Assembly (NCBI GenBank): GCA_017889745.1
Contig: JAGGAG010000061.1
Span: 1 to 13,618 of the forward strand
Length of the DNA: 13,618 bases
Source: Gemmatimonadota bacterium
GTDB lineage: Bacteria; Gemmatimonadota; Gemmatimonadetes; Gemmatimonadales; GWC2-71-9
Direction of reading: 5' to 3'
Below are positions 13,121-13,618 of this stretch, in pieces; within the stretch, counting starts at the first letter, position 1, and each line of letters starts with the position of its first letter. The notes beneath the pieces were generated by a model. The model was not told the origin of the DNA. It saw only the letters and a program-made list of their open reading frames with translations, and made no database searches. The translations under genes were made by a program, and so were the position numbers.

Positions 13121-13618
13121 GGAAGAACTGCACGCATACCTCGACCAGGCGCTGAGCCGGTCGCGTTGCGTAGTGATCGAGAGCCACCTCGCCAGCTGCG
13201 GCTTCTGCCGCAGCCAGCGTGACGGTATCGCCGCTCTGCGCGACCAGACCACGCTCCTGCTCGGCGCCCTCGCCCCCGCCAGACGCATTCCGGTATCGCT
13301 GGAGGAGCTGGAGCGCCGGCGGCTGGCGCGCGAACCGCGCCGGCAGCGGACCCGCCGCGCGCTCTGGGCAGCCAGCCTGGTCGGGGCGCTGGGCCTGGGT
13401 TACGGACTCCGGTCCGTCGGATCGGCGACGCGCCCGCCCGAACTGGCAGTGGTACCGGTCGCCGGCAGGACCGTGGAGCCGGGGGCGGCCGATGCCCCCA
13501 ACCCCACCTTGCAGCCGGTTGTCCCTGCGGCGATGCGCCCCGCGCCTCGCACCGGCACCCGACCTGTCACCAATGCGGCGGTGCCGGCTCCGGCCGAGAT
13601 CGCAATCGCACCCGACGG
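13104..13618 (+). CDS. Zinc-finger (zf-HC2) transmembrane anti-sigma factor, 3' end cut by the window
   Basis: The frame stays open to the last base (at least 171 residues). The N-terminal zf-HC2 anti-sigma domain has the HxxxCxxC zinc motif (H28, C32, C35 in ESHLASCGFC), with another candidate ligand at C22 or H10. One hydrophobic segment follows at about 86-102 (ALWAASLVGALGLGYGL) after an Arg-rich stretch, so the N-terminus is cytoplasmic and holds the sigma factor. The part beyond is Pro/Ala-rich and probably extracytoplasmic. ATG 13104 gives the usual short N-terminus with GAGG three bases ahead; ATG 13095 (three residues longer) is possible. Overlap with the sigma gene is 17 bases, implying coupled, balanced production. 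Confidence 0.88.
   Translation, partial: MSHILEEELHAYLDQALSRSRCVVIESHLASCGFCRSQRDGIAALRDQTTLLLGALAPARRIPVSLEELERRRLAREPRRQRTRRALWAASLVGALGLGYGLRSVGSATRPPELAVVPVAGRTVEPGAADAPNPTLQPVVPAAMRPAPRTGTRPVTNAAVPAPAEIAIAPD

Noticed and set aside
1..13618. Search for transposases, CRISPR repeats, tRNA genes, phage or toxin-antitoxin genes
   Set aside because: None seen on either strand; the window reads as ordinary chromosomal operons.

Overview
This is a GC-rich (roughly two-thirds G+C by eye) bacterial chromosomal window that is densely coding on both strands. There are no mobile elements, CRISPR arrays, tRNAs or rRNAs that I can recognise. The gene content fits a Gram-negative, aerobic soil- or freshwater-type bacterium: a periplasmic two-domain M16 peptidase, a Tat-exported SoxY, a cupredoxin lipoprotein and a sphingolipid pathway. 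The style resembles Gemmatimonadota, but this is an inference from overall character; no marker gene here proves it.

Layout. (1) 71-3627, minus strand: a LuxR-type regulator followed by a secreted M16 metallopeptidase. (2) 3851-6640, minus strand: a tightly overlapping four-gene operon in the order soxY, soxZ, a metallo-beta-lactamase-fold protein with a degenerate metal site, and a tandem rhodanese. All members appear exported or carried out with an exported partner. No soxA, soxX, soxB or soxCD is present, so this looks like a reduced or repurposed sulfur-carrier module. (3) 6828-11003, plus strand, divergent from the sox genes: a compact operon of a serine-palmitoyltransferase-type enzyme, a GNAT-like acyltransferase, an NAD-dependent reductase and a PAP2/AUR1-like membrane enzyme. 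The first three match the bacterial ceramide pathway (spt, bcerS, cerR) described in Caulobacter; the fourth is a candidate head-group or phosphatase step. (4) 11067-11564, minus strand: a blue-copper lipoprotein, separated from the sphingolipid operon by a strong bidirectional hairpin. (5) 11713-12486, plus strand: a protein with 14 cysteines resembling the YkgJ-type zinc/iron cysteine-cluster family. (6) 12605 to the window end, plus strand: an ECF-type sigma factor overlapping a zinc-finger anti-sigma factor that runs off the window.

No gene-free stretch exceeds 300 bases. The largest are 3628-3850 (223 bp, several inverted repeats including an 18-bp near-palindrome), 6641-6827 (187 bp, divergent regulatory region), 11565-11712 (148 bp, divergent promoter region), 12487-12604 (118 bp) and 2867-2982 (116 bp, two GC-rich hairpins). 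Bases 1-70 hold no gene that I can see.

The most noteworthy observations are the reduced sox/rhodanese/MBL operon with lost metal ligands, the complete ceramide operon ending in an AUR1-like protein, and two independent operon junctions of the form CTGA. At each of these a CTG codon overlapping the upstream TGA gives a better N-terminus than any ATG/GTG/TTG start (a full signal peptide in one case).
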